Shown here piece after piece: positions 1 through 7,983 of a stretch of 22,083 bases of DNA. The position numbers were made by a program, and so were the translations under genes. The first letter of the stretch is position 1. Every line of letters starts with the position of its first letter. The stretch is from contig CBFIIT010000029.1 of NCBI GenBank assembly GCA_965662725.1, positions 1-22,083 of the forward strand, in the 5' to 3' direction. A model generated the notes under the pieces. It saw only the letters and a list, made by a program, of their open reading frames with translations. It ran no database searches and had not been told where the DNA came from. This DNA comes from UBA8337 sp965662725. Lineage in GTDB: Bacteria > Pseudomonadota > Alphaproteobacteria > RS24.

Positions 1-1
1 C

Positions 2-76
2 ATTCAACGTATTTCCAAATATATTGAAAACCGTCGGCAAGGCAAAAAACAAGCCACCACCGAAGCGGCTGAATAG
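2..76 (+). CDS. C-terminal end of an upstream gene, probably a LivM-type ABC permease (partial)
   Basis: An open frame runs from the window edge to a TAG at 74-76 and gives about 24 residues, rich in Lys, Arg and Gln and ending in TEAAE. It lies 11 bases before the LivG-type ATPase gene, and the ribosome site of that gene overlaps this stop codon. In branched-chain-amino-acid type (HAAT) ABC operons the gene directly before livG is normally the permease livM, and a charged cytoplasmic tail fits that. The assignment rests on gene order; the visible residues are too few to identify the family. Confidence 0.55.
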   Translation: MQRISKYIENRRQGKKQATTEAAE

Positions 77-87
77 GAGTATTTGAG

Positions 88-843
88 ATGGGTATTCTTG
101 AAGTCAAAGACATCAATAAAAGCTTCGGCGGCCTGCAGGCGCTGAGCCACGTCAATCTCGATATTACCGAAAATTCAGTGCATGCGATTATCGGCCCGAA
201 TGGCGCCGGTAAGTCAACGCTGCTGAATGTGCTTATCGGCAAGCTTATTCCTGACACCGGTTCGGTGACTTTTGATGGTCAGCAAGTTCTGGGGCATGAG
301 CCATATGAGATTAATCAAATGGGTATTTCTCGCGTCTTTCAAACACCGGAGATTTTCGGTGAATTGACGGTGCTTGAAAACATGATGATCCCTGAATTCG
401 CCAAGCGCGATGGGGCCTTTCGCATGCATGCGATTGAAGCCGTGCAAGACGAAAAAGAAATCATGGAGAAAGCCGAGCAAATGCTCGATGATTTGAACAT
501 GGCCGACCAACGCAATATGACCGCCGAGTCATTGAGCCGCGGTAATAAGCGGCGCATGGAAATCGGTATGTGTCTGTTGCAAGACCCGCGCCTGCTGCTT
601 TTGGATGAGCCGACAGCCGGTATGGCCCGCGCCGACACAAACAACACGATTGATTTGCTGAAGCAGATTTCCGATGAGCGTGACATTACCATTGCGATTA
701 TTGAACACGATATGCATGTGGTGTTCAGCCTTGCCGAGCGCATTACCGTATTGGCGCAAGGCACGCCCTTGGTGGAGGACACGCCGGAAAACATTAAAGG
801 TCACCCAAAGGTGCGCGAAGCCTATTTGGGCGAAAGCGTTTAG
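88..843 (+). CDS. livG: ABC transporter ATP-binding protein, LivG type
   Basis: This is one of the two cytoplasmic ATPases of a HAAT-family importer (branched-chain amino acids, urea, amides or related solutes). The 251-residue length is usual for LivG. Walker A (GPNGAGKS) is at residues 36-43, Walker B is in LLLLDEPTAGMA, and the LivG-style switch region IIEHDMHVVF follows. The signature motif reads LSRGNKRR instead of LSGGQ, a variant I associate with a subgroup of LivG-like proteins. The ATG has an AGGAG site at 75-79 with an 8-base spacer. The gene sits between a permease tail and the LivF-type partner, so the three are one operon. The substrate cannot be told: the periplasmic binding protein and most of the permease genes lie outside the window. 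Confidence 0.9.
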   Translation: MGILEVKDINKSFGGLQALSHVNLDITENSVHAIIGPNGAGKSTLLNVLIGKLIPDTGSVTFDGQQVLGHEPYEINQMGISRVFQTPEIFGELTVLENMMIPEFAKRDGAFRMHAIEAVQDEKEIMEKAEQMLDDLNMADQRNMTAESLSRGNKRRMEIGMCLLQDPRLLLLDEPTAGMARADTNNTIDLLKQISDERDITIAIIEHDMHVVFSLAERITVLAQGTPLVEDTPENIKGHPKVREAYLGESV

Positions 844-858
844 GTGCAGGAGAATAAG

Positions 859-1572
859 ATGAGTGCACAACCCTATTTCTCGGTATCCGGCCTAAAATCT
901 TATTATGGCGAGAGCTATATTGTTCAAGACATTGCTTTTGAGGTGAAGGAAGGCGAAATCCTCGCCCTGCTTGGCCGAAATGGCGCCGGTAAAACAACCA
1001 CTTTGCGGTCGATTGCGCGCATGGATGTGCCGCAAGTGTCAGACGGTGAAATCTGGCTCGACGGCATAGCATTGCATGAGATGAACAGCCATCAAGCGGC
1101 GCAAGCCGGTATCGGCTTGGTGCCGGAAGATCGCCGTATCATTCAGGGCCTAACCGTTGAAGAAAACCTGCAATTGGCGCAAATCGCGCCACCGCTTGGC
1201 TGGTCATTTGAACGGATTTATGAATTATTTCCGCGTTTGGCAGAGCGTAAGACGCAAGAAGGCACCACCCTTTCCGGTGGCGAACAGCAAATGCTGGCGG
1301 TGGCTCGTGCTTTATCGCGCGACGTTAAAGTGTTGCTGCTCGATGAGCCTTATGAAGGCCTTGCGCCGGTGATTGTTGATGAGATTGAGAAGACCCTCAA
1401 TATCATTAAAGAACAAGGCATGACGACCATTCTGGTTGAGCAGAACGCTGTCCGCGCGCTGAATTTGGCTGACCGAGCGGTTATTCTTGATACAGGCACA
1501 GTGGTGTTTGACGGCTCAGCCGATGAAGTGCTGAACAATGCCGAATTGCGGGCCGAATATCTGGCCATTTAA
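859..1572 (+). CDS. livF: ABC transporter ATP-binding protein, LivF type
   Basis: This is the second ATPase of the same HAAT importer, expected to pair with the LivG-type protein at the inner face of the membrane. Walker A (GRNGAGKT) is at residues 39-46, the signature is LSGGEQQ, and Walker B with its extension reads VLLLDEPYEGLAPVIV, which is LivF-like. From ATG 859 the protein is 237 residues. I chose this start because AGGAG at 848-852 is 6 bases upstream. An in-frame GTG at 844 would sit on top of that site and directly abut the livG stop. The gene is the last of its operon and is followed by a strong terminator. Substrate unknown. Confidence 0.9.
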   Translation: MSAQPYFSVSGLKSYYGESYIVQDIAFEVKEGEILALLGRNGAGKTTTLRSIARMDVPQVSDGEIWLDGIALHEMNSHQAAQAGIGLVPEDRRIIQGLTVEENLQLAQIAPPLGWSFERIYELFPRLAERKTQEGTTLSGGEQQMLAVARALSRDVKVLLLDEPYEGLAPVIVDEIEKTLNIIKEQGMTTILVEQNAVRALNLADRAVILDTGTVVFDGSADEVLNNAELRAEYLAI

Positions 1573-1591
1573 CTGGTGCTGATAAGACAAT

Positions 1592-1625
1592 AAAACCCGC
1601 TATCGGTTGCGATGGCGGGTTTTTT
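1592..1625 (+). terminator. Intrinsic terminator after the LivG-LivF operon
   Basis: AAAACCCGC (1592-1600) pairs with GCGGGTTTT (1615-1623). Inside, ATCG (1602-1605) pairs with CGAT (1610-1613) around a GTTG loop, joined by a T-G wobble. This makes a nearly uninterrupted 14-bp stem followed by Ts to 1625. It lies 19 bases after the livF stop. The flanking A and T runs mean it could also work weakly on the other strand. Confidence 0.92.
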
Positions 1626-1705
1626 ATTGCCTCGACATCCGCTGAAGCTGGCAATCCATCCGAAACGCCCTAGTTGATTTAGTACACGTGAATAGGGAGT
1701 ACGGC

Positions 1706-3109
1706 GTGTCACAGAATATTATCGTTTGGTTTCGTCAAGATTTGCGTTTGAACGACAATCCGGCACTGGAAAGTGCCCTGAGCGGCGATAATACCATTAC
1801 AGCGATTTTCATTGATGACGAGAACTGTGGACGCCAAGCTGGCACCATGGCGCGTTGGTGGCGTGACCGGTCACTGGCAGCGCTTGATGCATCACTACAA
1901 AAACGCGGCAATCGACTGATTTATCGTAGAGGCAAAGCAACCGAGGTGTTGCGCAAGCTGGCAGAGGAAGTGCAAGCTTCCACGGTTTATTGGAACCGCC
2001 AATATGAAGCCGATATTGTCGCCCGCGATACCGATATTAAAGCCGAATTGAAGGCTGCCGGATATGAAGCCGAGAGCTTTAACGGCAGCCTGTTGTTCGA
2101 GCCGTGGGAAGTCACCTCAAAATCCACCGGCGGGCCGTTTAAGGTGTTTACGCCGTTTTGGCGCGCCTGCCGTGCGCTGGGGCTTGAGCGTGGCTTGTTT
2201 GACGCGCCGCAACATATTCCTAGCCCCGACACGAATATCAGCAGTGAGCCATTGCCGCAGACCGATGCCCTGCCCCATATGGACCGTCTCGACGATTGGC
2301 AGCCCGGCGAAAGCGGTGCGACGCGCGCGCTGGAGGTGTTTCTGACGCAAAATATTTCCGGCTATGGCGAGCGGCGTAATCTTCCGGCTGAACCTGCCAC
2401 CTCACGCCTCAGTCCGCATTTACGCTGGGGCGAAATCAGTCCGGCACGCATTGCAGCCGAAACATTAGCCGCCAAAATCAACCAAGAAGACGGCGATAAG
2501 TTTCTTTCTGAAATCGGCTGGCGCGAGTTTTCCTATCAATTGCTTTATCATAACCCCGACTTGCCCGAGACCTGCCTGCAAGAAAAATTCGAGGCCTTTC
2601 CGTGGCGCGAAAGCGCAGAGGATTTGGAAGCCTGGAAGCGCGGCGAGACCGGATATCCGATTGTCGATGCCGGTATGCGCGAATTGCGCCGCACCGGTTA
2701 TATGCATAATCGCGTGCGGATGATTGCCGCCTCCTTCCTCATTAAGCATTTGCTGATTGATTGGCGTGAAGGCGAAAAATGGTTTTGGGAATGCTTGGTC
2801 GATGCCGACCCGGCCAATAATAGCGCAAGCTGGCAATGGGTTGCCGGATGCGGGGCTGATGCCGCCCCCTATTTCCGCATTTTCAATCCGATTTTGCAGG
2901 GGCCGAAATTTGACGGAGACGGCATTTATACCAAAGCCTATGTGCCTGAACTGAAAAGCCTCTCGGGCAAAACTTTATTCTCGCCATGGACGGCCAAAGG
3001 CGACATGCTGGACAGTGGAAACATTGCCCTCGGTCAAACCTATCCAAATCCAATCGTCAATCATGAGGCGGCACGCGCGCGCGCCTTGGAGAGTTTTAAA
3101 TCGCTTTAA
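1706..3109 (+). CDS. phr: Deoxyribodipyrimidine photolyase (class I CPD photolyase)
   Basis: This flavoenzyme uses blue light to split UV-induced cyclobutane pyrimidine dimers. The N-terminal antenna domain opens with IVWFRQDLRLNDNPAL. The C-terminal FAD-binding half carries GWREFSYQLL, ETGYPIVDAGMRELRRTGYM, HNRVRMIAASFLIKHLLIDW and CGADAAPYFRIFNP, all family hallmarks. Tryptophans in AWKRG, IDWREG and SASWQW are apparent counterparts of the E. coli electron-transfer triad. I chose GTG 1706 because AGGGAG (1694-1699) lies 6 bases upstream and the protein then begins just before the conserved strand, giving 467 residues, the usual size. A GTG at 1688 precedes that site. The next gene starts 18 bases on, so the photolyase leads a four-gene operon with lipid genes, as in ChrR/RpoE-type light-stress regulons. 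Confidence 0.93.
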   Translation: MSQNIIVWFRQDLRLNDNPALESALSGDNTITAIFIDDENCGRQAGTMARWWRDRSLAALDASLQKRGNRLIYRRGKATEVLRKLAEEVQASTVYWNRQYEADIVARDTDIKAELKAAGYEAESFNGSLLFEPWEVTSKSTGGPFKVFTPFWRACRALGLERGLFDAPQHIPSPDTNISSEPLPQTDALPHMDRLDDWQPGESGATRALEVFLTQNISGYGERRNLPAEPATSRLSPHLRWGEISPARIAAETLAAKINQEDGDKFLSEIGWREFSYQLLYHNPDLPETCLQEKFEAFPWRESAEDLEAWKRGETGYPIVDAGMRELRRTGYMHNRVRMIAASFLIKHLLIDWREGEKWFWECLVDADPANNSASWQWVAGCGADAAPYFRIFNPILQGPKFDGDGIYTKAYVPELKSLSGKTLFSPWTAKGDMLDSGNIALGQTYPNPIVNHEAARARALESFKSL

Positions 3110-3127
3110 TTTGCGTAGGAGTTAGAC

Positions 3128-4429
3128 ATGAAAATCGCCATTATCGGCAGCGGAATATCGGGCAATGTTGCTGCGCATCTCTTGTCTAAAAAACACGATG
3201 TAACTGTTTATGAAAAGCGCGACCGCGCCGGCGGACATAGTGCCACCAAAGATATAGATTATACCGGCAATGGCGACTGGATGAGCGTCGATACCGGTTT
3301 CATTGTTTATAATGAGTTGAACTATCCGGGGCTTATCGCGCTGTTTCGCGAATTGAAAGTCGATACGGAAGTCAGCGATATGAGCTTCGGCTTTTCATCC
3401 AATCGCGGTGCGTTTGAATGGTCCGGCCAATCCATTGCCGCGGTATTCGCGCAAAAGCGAAATTGGTTCAGCCCCACTTTTTGGCTAATGCTCCGGCATA
3501 TCTTCAAATTCAATAAGCTGGCTGCCCAAGACCATGAGGCCGGCACACTTGGCGATGAAAGTCTTGGTGATTGGCTGCAGCGCAATCGGTTGAGCAAAGT
3601 TTTCATCAATCGTTATTTGCTGCCCATGGGGGCGGCAATTTGGTCGACACCGGCGGATGAGATATTAAACTTTCCCGCCGCCAGCTTTTTGCAGTTCTTC
3701 TATAATCACCGGCTTATCAATAAAGACCGCCCGCAATGGCGAACCGTCACCGGCGGCAGTCGCGAATATGTGAAAAAGATAACCGCCGGATATAAAAATT
3801 GCTTGCGGCTTTCATCTGAAGTGACCGCCGTTAAACGGCATGCAAACGGCGTTGACGTAACCGCCAATGGCGCTACCCAAACCTATGATGAAGTGGTGAT
3901 GGCGGCGCATAGCGACCAGAGCCTTGCCATGCTTGCCGATGCCTCAAATGACGAGCAGAAGCTTCTCTCAGCGGTGCGTTATTTGCCGAATGATGTTTAC
4001 TTGCATCGCGATTTATCGCTCATGCCGAAGCGGCAATCAGTATGGTCGGCTTGGAATTATGTTAGCCAAGATGTGAATGGCCGCGACCCCGTCATGTCGG
4101 TTACCTATTGGATGAACCGACTGCAAAACCTCGATTACAGCAAACCGGTTTTTGTCACCCTCAATCCGCCGGTTGCGCCTGCTGCTGATAAAACCTTCGG
4201 CCATTATTCCTATGACCATCCGCAATTTGATGCGGCGGCGATTGAGGCGCAAAGAAACCTGCATCTTATTCAGGGCGTCAACAAAACTTGGTATTGCGGC
4301 GCATGGTGCGGTTTCGGCTTTCATGAAGACGGGCTGCAATCTGCATTGCGTATTTGTAAACAGATCGAGGCACGGCAAGTGGCAGAACCTGCAAAAGAAA
4401 AAGCACAACAACAAGCGGCGGCCGAATAA
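3128..4429 (+). CDS. FAD-dependent oxidoreductase, COG2907 family (desaturase/amine-oxidase fold)
   Basis: The N terminus IAIIGSGISGNVAAHLL followed by an acidic residue (VYEK) and AGGHSAT is a dinucleotide-binding fold for FAD, as in phytoene-desaturase and amine-oxidase-like proteins. The C-terminal WCGFGFHEDGLQSALR is the closing FAD contact typical of this family. The length of 433 residues is normal. The gene has AGGAG at 3117-3121. Its TAA shares one base with the ATG of the DUF1365 gene (TAATG), so the two are probably translationally coupled. Family members sit beside CFA-synthase and DUF1365 genes in many Proteobacteria. A desaturase-like step on phospholipid acyl chains, as described for the Rhodobacter furan fatty acid pathway (UfaM/UfaD/UfaO), is my inference. 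I cannot decide which Ufa protein it would match. Confidence 0.85.
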   Translation: MKIAIIGSGISGNVAAHLLSKKHDVTVYEKRDRAGGHSATKDIDYTGNGDWMSVDTGFIVYNELNYPGLIALFRELKVDTEVSDMSFGFSSNRGAFEWSGQSIAAVFAQKRNWFSPTFWLMLRHIFKFNKLAAQDHEAGTLGDESLGDWLQRNRLSKVFINRYLLPMGAAIWSTPADEILNFPAASFLQFFYNHRLINKDRPQWRTVTGGSREYVKKITAGYKNCLRLSSEVTAVKRHANGVDVTANGATQTYDEVVMAAHSDQSLAMLADASNDEQKLLSAVRYLPNDVYLHRDLSLMPKRQSVWSAWNYVSQDVNGRDPVMSVTYWMNRLQNLDYSKPVFVTLNPPVAPAADKTFGHYSYDHPQFDAAAIEAQRNLHLIQGVNKTWYCGAWCGFGFHEDGLQSALRICKQIEARQVAEPAKEKAQQQAAAE

Positions 4430-5196
4430 TGCAATCAGCGACCCACAATGCGCTGTATTTTGGGCAGGTGCGCCATGCGCGATACCGCCCACGCACGCAT
4501 CGGTTCGCTTACCGTGTATTTTCTGCTCTGCTTGATGTCGATGATATTGATGCCGACCGCCTGAATATGCGGCTGATGTCGGTCAACCGGTTTAATTTGT
4601 TTTCCATCCGCTTGCGCGACCATGGCGCAAAAGATGGTGGCCCTATTCGGCCATTTATCGAAAAACTGCTGCACGAGGCGCATATAGCCCCGCCAAAGCG
4701 CATTGAAGTGCTTTGCTATCCGCGCATGTTCGGCTTCGCCTTTAACCCGCTGACGGTTTATTATTGCCATGATGCGGATGGCATTTCGGCCATGGTTTAC
4801 GAAGTGCGCAATACTTTTGGCGACGACCATATTTATGTCGTGCCGCTCGTCGGCCATAAAAAAGACAAGCTGCATTTACATTGCCGCGATAAGCTGATGC
4901 ATGTCTCGCCTTTTATCGACATGCAGGCGACCTATCATTTTTCAACCGCCAGCCCCGATGAACGGCTGCGTTTGGTTATTCGCGAAACGCAAGATAACGC
5001 GCCGCTGCTGGTTGCCAGCTTTGTCGGCACACGACGCGCCCTAACCGATGGCGCGTTGATGAAAGCATTTCTAACGCATCCGTTGATGACGGTTAAGGTT
5101 TTGGTTGCAATTCATTACGAGGCTGCCAAACTATTTCTTAAGGGCGTACCATTTATCAAACGCCCTGAACCGCCTCAGCGCCGGCACAGCATTTAA
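4429..5196 (+). CDS. DUF1365 family protein, probable acyl-lipid modification partner
   Basis: A 255-residue protein with the DUF1365 hallmarks: HARYRPRTHRFAYRVF near the start, LMSVNRFNLFSIRLRDHG, then CYPRMFGFAFNPLTVYYCHD and the His-rich stretch KLHLHCRDKLMHVSPF. The biochemical role is not settled. Genes of this family are consistently next to COG2907 flavoproteins and CFA-type methyltransferases and belong to singlet-oxygen regulons in Rhodobacter, where genes of this neighbourhood are needed for modified (furan) fatty acids. Conserved His, Tyr and Cys residues could bind a metal, but that is a guess. The start overlaps the preceding stop by one base. The C-terminal third holds hydrophobic segments that may sit on the membrane. 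Confidence 0.87.
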   Translation: MQSATHNALYFGQVRHARYRPRTHRFAYRVFSALLDVDDIDADRLNMRLMSVNRFNLFSIRLRDHGAKDGGPIRPFIEKLLHEAHIAPPKRIEVLCYPRMFGFAFNPLTVYYCHDADGISAMVYEVRNTFGDDHIYVVPLVGHKKDKLHLHCRDKLMHVSPFIDMQATYHFSTASPDERLRLVIRETQDNAPLLVASFVGTRRALTDGALMKAFLTHPLMTVKVLVAIHYEAAKLFLKGVPFIKRPEPPQRRHSI

Positions 5197-5214
5197 CGTG
5201 GCAAGGAGGATGGC

Positions 5215-6438
5215 ATGAGCAATGCACAGCCCGACGAACGGGCACTGATAAAATCGGCGGCGAAACGGCCCGCTGCTTTCAAAATACTCGCACTTTTGCT
5301 GCACAAGATAGAGTTTGGCCAATTGCAAGTGGCTATGCCCGATGGCGAAGTTCTTAATTTTGGCAAGGGTGCCAATGCCGATTTGGCTGTATTGAAAGTG
5401 CATGATGCAGCTTTCTTTTCGCGCACATTGCGACACGGCGCTATTGGCTTTGCCGAGGCTTATATGGACGGCCAATGGTCGTCGCCCGATATTGCCAAAC
5501 TTTTGACCCTGCTTAATCGCAATATGACCCTGTTGCAGCAACGCATTGGCAGCAATCGGCTAACCCAATGGCTTAATCGCCTTATCCATGTTTTGCGCCC
5601 GAATACGCGCGAAGGGGCCAAGCGCAATATTCATGCGCATTATGATTTGGGCAATGAGTTTTATGCTTTATGGCTTGATGCAACGATGACTTATTCATCG
5701 GCGCTGTTTCGTGACAGCCAGCAAGATTTACGCGACGCACAAAACGAGAAATATCGCGCCCTCGCCGCCAGCACCGGCATTGGTCCGGATGACCATGTCT
5801 TGGAAATCGGCTGCGGTTGGGGTGGCTTTGCCGAATTTGCAGCGCGAGAAATCGGTTGCAAAGTGACCGGCATCACCATTTCAAATGAGCAGTTAATATT
5901 TGCGCGCAACCGCATTGCCATGGCGGGTCTGTCCGACAAAGTGGACTTTCGCTTTCAAGATTATCGCGATTTGGATGAGCAATTTGACCGTATCGTGTCG
6001 ATTGAAATGTTTGAGGCAGTCGGTGAGAGCTATTGGCCGACTTATTTTGACCAAATCCGTAATTGCTTAAAGCCGGACGGTCGCGCCGGATTGCAAATCA
6101 TCACCATTGCCAATGAGCGATTTGAGAGCTATCGCAAGAAGACTGATTTCATCCAGCGTTATATTTTCCCCGGCGGCATGCTGCCCTCACCCAAACGGCT
6201 GAAAACAGAGTTTGATACGGCATCCTTAAAGCTGGTAGCGCAGGAGGATTTCGCCACAGATTATGCGCGGACACTGGCTGAATGGCGGCACCGTTTTCTT
6301 GATGTATGGCCGGAAGTGCAAGCCCTGGGTTTCGATACACGGTTCCGCAATATGTGGGAATATTATCTGGCCTATTGCGAGGCCGGTTTTGACACACGCT
6401 CGATTGATGTCTCGCACTTCACTTTGCAGCGCAGTTAG
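5215..6438 (+). CDS. cfa: Cyclopropane-fatty-acyl-phospholipid synthase family methyltransferase
   Basis: This SAM-dependent enzyme adds a methylene or methyl group to unsaturated phospholipid acyl chains in the membrane. The SAM-binding loop VLEIGCGWGG is at residues 195-204. The family motifs IHAHYDLGNEFYALWLD (about 138-154), TYSSALF, FDRIVSIEMFEAVGESYW, RYIFPGGMLPS and WRHRFLD are all present. The length of 407 residues is full. An excellent AAGGAGG site (5203-5209) lies 5 bases before ATG, 18 bases after the DUF1365 stop. Together with the COG2907 and DUF1365 genes it may make methylated, diene or furan fatty acids instead of plain cyclopropanes; this cannot be decided from sequence. The stop overlaps the convergent SDR stop by 4 bases. 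Confidence 0.93.
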   Translation: MSNAQPDERALIKSAAKRPAAFKILALLLHKIEFGQLQVAMPDGEVLNFGKGANADLAVLKVHDAAFFSRTLRHGAIGFAEAYMDGQWSSPDIAKLLTLLNRNMTLLQQRIGSNRLTQWLNRLIHVLRPNTREGAKRNIHAHYDLGNEFYALWLDATMTYSSALFRDSQQDLRDAQNEKYRALAASTGIGPDDHVLEIGCGWGGFAEFAAREIGCKVTGITISNEQLIFARNRIAMAGLSDKVDFRFQDYRDLDEQFDRIVSIEMFEAVGESYWPTYFDQIRNCLKPDGRAGLQIITIANERFESYRKKTDFIQRYIFPGGMLPSPKRLKTEFDTASLKLVAQEDFATDYARTLAEWRHRFLDVWPEVQALGFDTRFRNMWEYYLAYCEAGFDTRSIDVSHFTLQRS

Positions 6439-7196
6439 CGGCTCATAAACCGCCCGGCCAGTTTCACATAAGTGGCGCGTGGCAACATATTGAAGAAGCG
6501 CAGCAGGAACGAAAAGCGACGCGGGAAAGATATATGCGTCTTGTTTTTGGCCAAGCCATCGGCAATACGCCGCGCCGCATCTTCTGCTTCAATAATAAAC
6601 GGCATCGCAAATTGATTGACGTCGGTTGCCGGTGTTTTGACAAAGCCCGGCGCAATCATCGAGATATGCACACCGCTATCTTTCAAATCCATTGCCATGG
6701 ATTCACCCATATTGAACAAAGCCGCCTTAGACGCACCATAAGCGGCCGAGGTAACCAAACCGCCATATCCGGCAACAGACGATACCAAAGAGATGTGCCC
6801 CTGCTGGCGCGCCACCATGAGCGGCACGAGCGGCGCAAGACCGTTAATTGTGCCGGTCAGATTAACCTCAAATGTGCGGTCAAACAGGGTGGCGTCAAAG
6901 TCCGGCAAGGCGGTCGGTAAATAAATACCGGCATTCATAATGCCCAGTGCAATCGGCCCTAATTTCTTCTCAATATCTTTGACCGTCTTCGCCATTGCGG
7001 CGCGGTCGGTTACATCGCAGACAAAGCTATGAATATTATCATGCTGCTTTGCGACTTTTTCTAGATCTGTCTTGCGGCGTGCGGAAATGGCAACTATCCA
7101 CCCGCGATTGGCCAATTCCGCTGCCAAAGCAGCGCCAATGCCTGATGACGCACCGGTAATCCAAGCGCACCCGTGCTGCGGGCTCATAATGTCCAT
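6435..7196 (-). CDS. Short-chain dehydrogenase/reductase (SDR family)
   Basis: A 253-residue classical SDR. The NAD(P)-binding TGASSGIG lies near residues 15-22, with SARR after the second strand (suggesting NADP). MNAGIY marks the NAG motif, SLVSSVAGYG contains the catalytic Ser, and YGASK the catalytic Tyr and Lys. The substrate is unknown. SDR genes of this type recur beside CFA/DUF1365/ChrR genes in light-stress clusters, so a lipid-derived substrate is plausible but not shown. The ATG at 7196 has AGAGG 5 bases upstream. It lies 31 bases after the DUF6134 stop, as the last gene of the chrR-DUF6134-SDR operon, tail to tail with cfa. Confidence 0.9.
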   Translation of the reverse strand: MDIMSPQHGCAWITGASSGIGAALAAELANRGWIVAISARRKTDLEKVAKQHDNIHSFVCDVTDRAAMAKTVKDIEKKLGPIALGIMNAGIYLPTALPDFDATLFDRTFEVNLTGTINGLAPLVPLMVARQQGHISLVSSVAGYGGLVTSAAYGASKAALFNMGESMAMDLKDSGVHISMIAPGFVKTPATDVNQFAMPFIIEAEDAARRIADGLAKNKTHISFPRRFSFLLRFFNMLPRATYVKLAGRFMSR

Positions 7197-7227
7197 AACT
7201 GCCTCTCAAACTGTCCAATTAAATGGC

Positions 7228-7983
7228 CTAGGGATGTCGCCACTCTTTACGCGGTAAAATGCGCGATGGATTTACTTGCTTAATCAGCAATGTATTGCCG
7301 CCGCGTGAAAACTGCGTCTGCACCCATTGGCCGGCATCCGTATACCAAATATCAATCCGCAATTTGCCTGACAGTCGAAACCGCGTCGCCTGCACCGGCT
7401 CGCTGCGTATGTTCAGCATTTCGGTTCCTAAATTCTCAACCGTTGTCTTTAACAGGCGGCCATCTTGCGAGCTTATAATTTCAGACTGGCGAATAAAATT
7501 CGGATTGAAATAGCTGGTCGAAAGCAACGGCGCTTCAAGATTATTTTCAAAATCCGTGCCGCTGCCGACATAGCGGCCATCTTCCAGCTTCAAATCGACA
7601 CTGACATCCTCGCCATTATTAAAGGTCTTGCTTTTCAAGGATAGAAGTTTTCCGTCGCGCCAAACTTCGCGATTATCGTGTAAATATCGGAAAAGCGGTA
7701 TCGGGCCGAGTTTGAAATCAATCTCAATATGAACATCGACAATCAGCTCGTCGGCATCAGAGCGGCTGAAATTGATGATTTGAAAGCCAAGCGGCTTGCC
7801 CTTACGCGATATTTCATATGCCAGCGTGCCACTTTCCGGCACACCGCCGAGCCAATCGCGCGAAACCGTATCAGCAACCGCAGGGGTTACTGACAACAGC
7901 GTCAAAAAGACCAGAAATGCTTTAACGACCGAAGAAATCGCGTGCGATGCGGCCGAGATTATCGGTAAATTTAAGTGCGCCAT
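7228..7983 (-). CDS. Secreted DUF6134 family protein
   Basis: The first 21 residues are weakly charged. They are followed by a hydrophobic stretch AFLVFLTLLSVTPAVA ending in a signal-peptidase-like AVA before DTVS, so the product is probably periplasmic. The mature part shows the DUF6134 pattern of beta-rich repeats: TLAYEISRKGKPLGF, then NREVWRDGKLLSL, then RFRLSGKLRIDIWY. No catalytic motif is evident and the function is unknown. The only usable start is ATG at 7983, which makes the gene overlap the end of chrR by 62 bases in another frame. I found no ATG, GTG or TTG codon between it and the hydrophobic segment. The placement between chrR and the SDR gene suggests a role in the cell-envelope side of the stress response. 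Confidence 0.82.
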   Translation of the reverse strand: MAHLNLPIISAASHAISSVVKAFLVFLTLLSVTPAVADTVSRDWLGGVPESGTLAYEISRKGKPLGFQIINFSRSDADELIVDVHIEIDFKLGPIPLFRYLHDNREVWRDGKLLSLKSKTFNNGEDVSVDLKLEDGRYVGSGTDFENNLEAPLLSTSYFNPNFIRQSEIISSQDGRLLKTTVENLGTEMLNIRSEPVQATRFRLSGKLRIDIWYTDAGQWVQTQFSRGGNTLLIKQVNPSRILPRKEWRHP

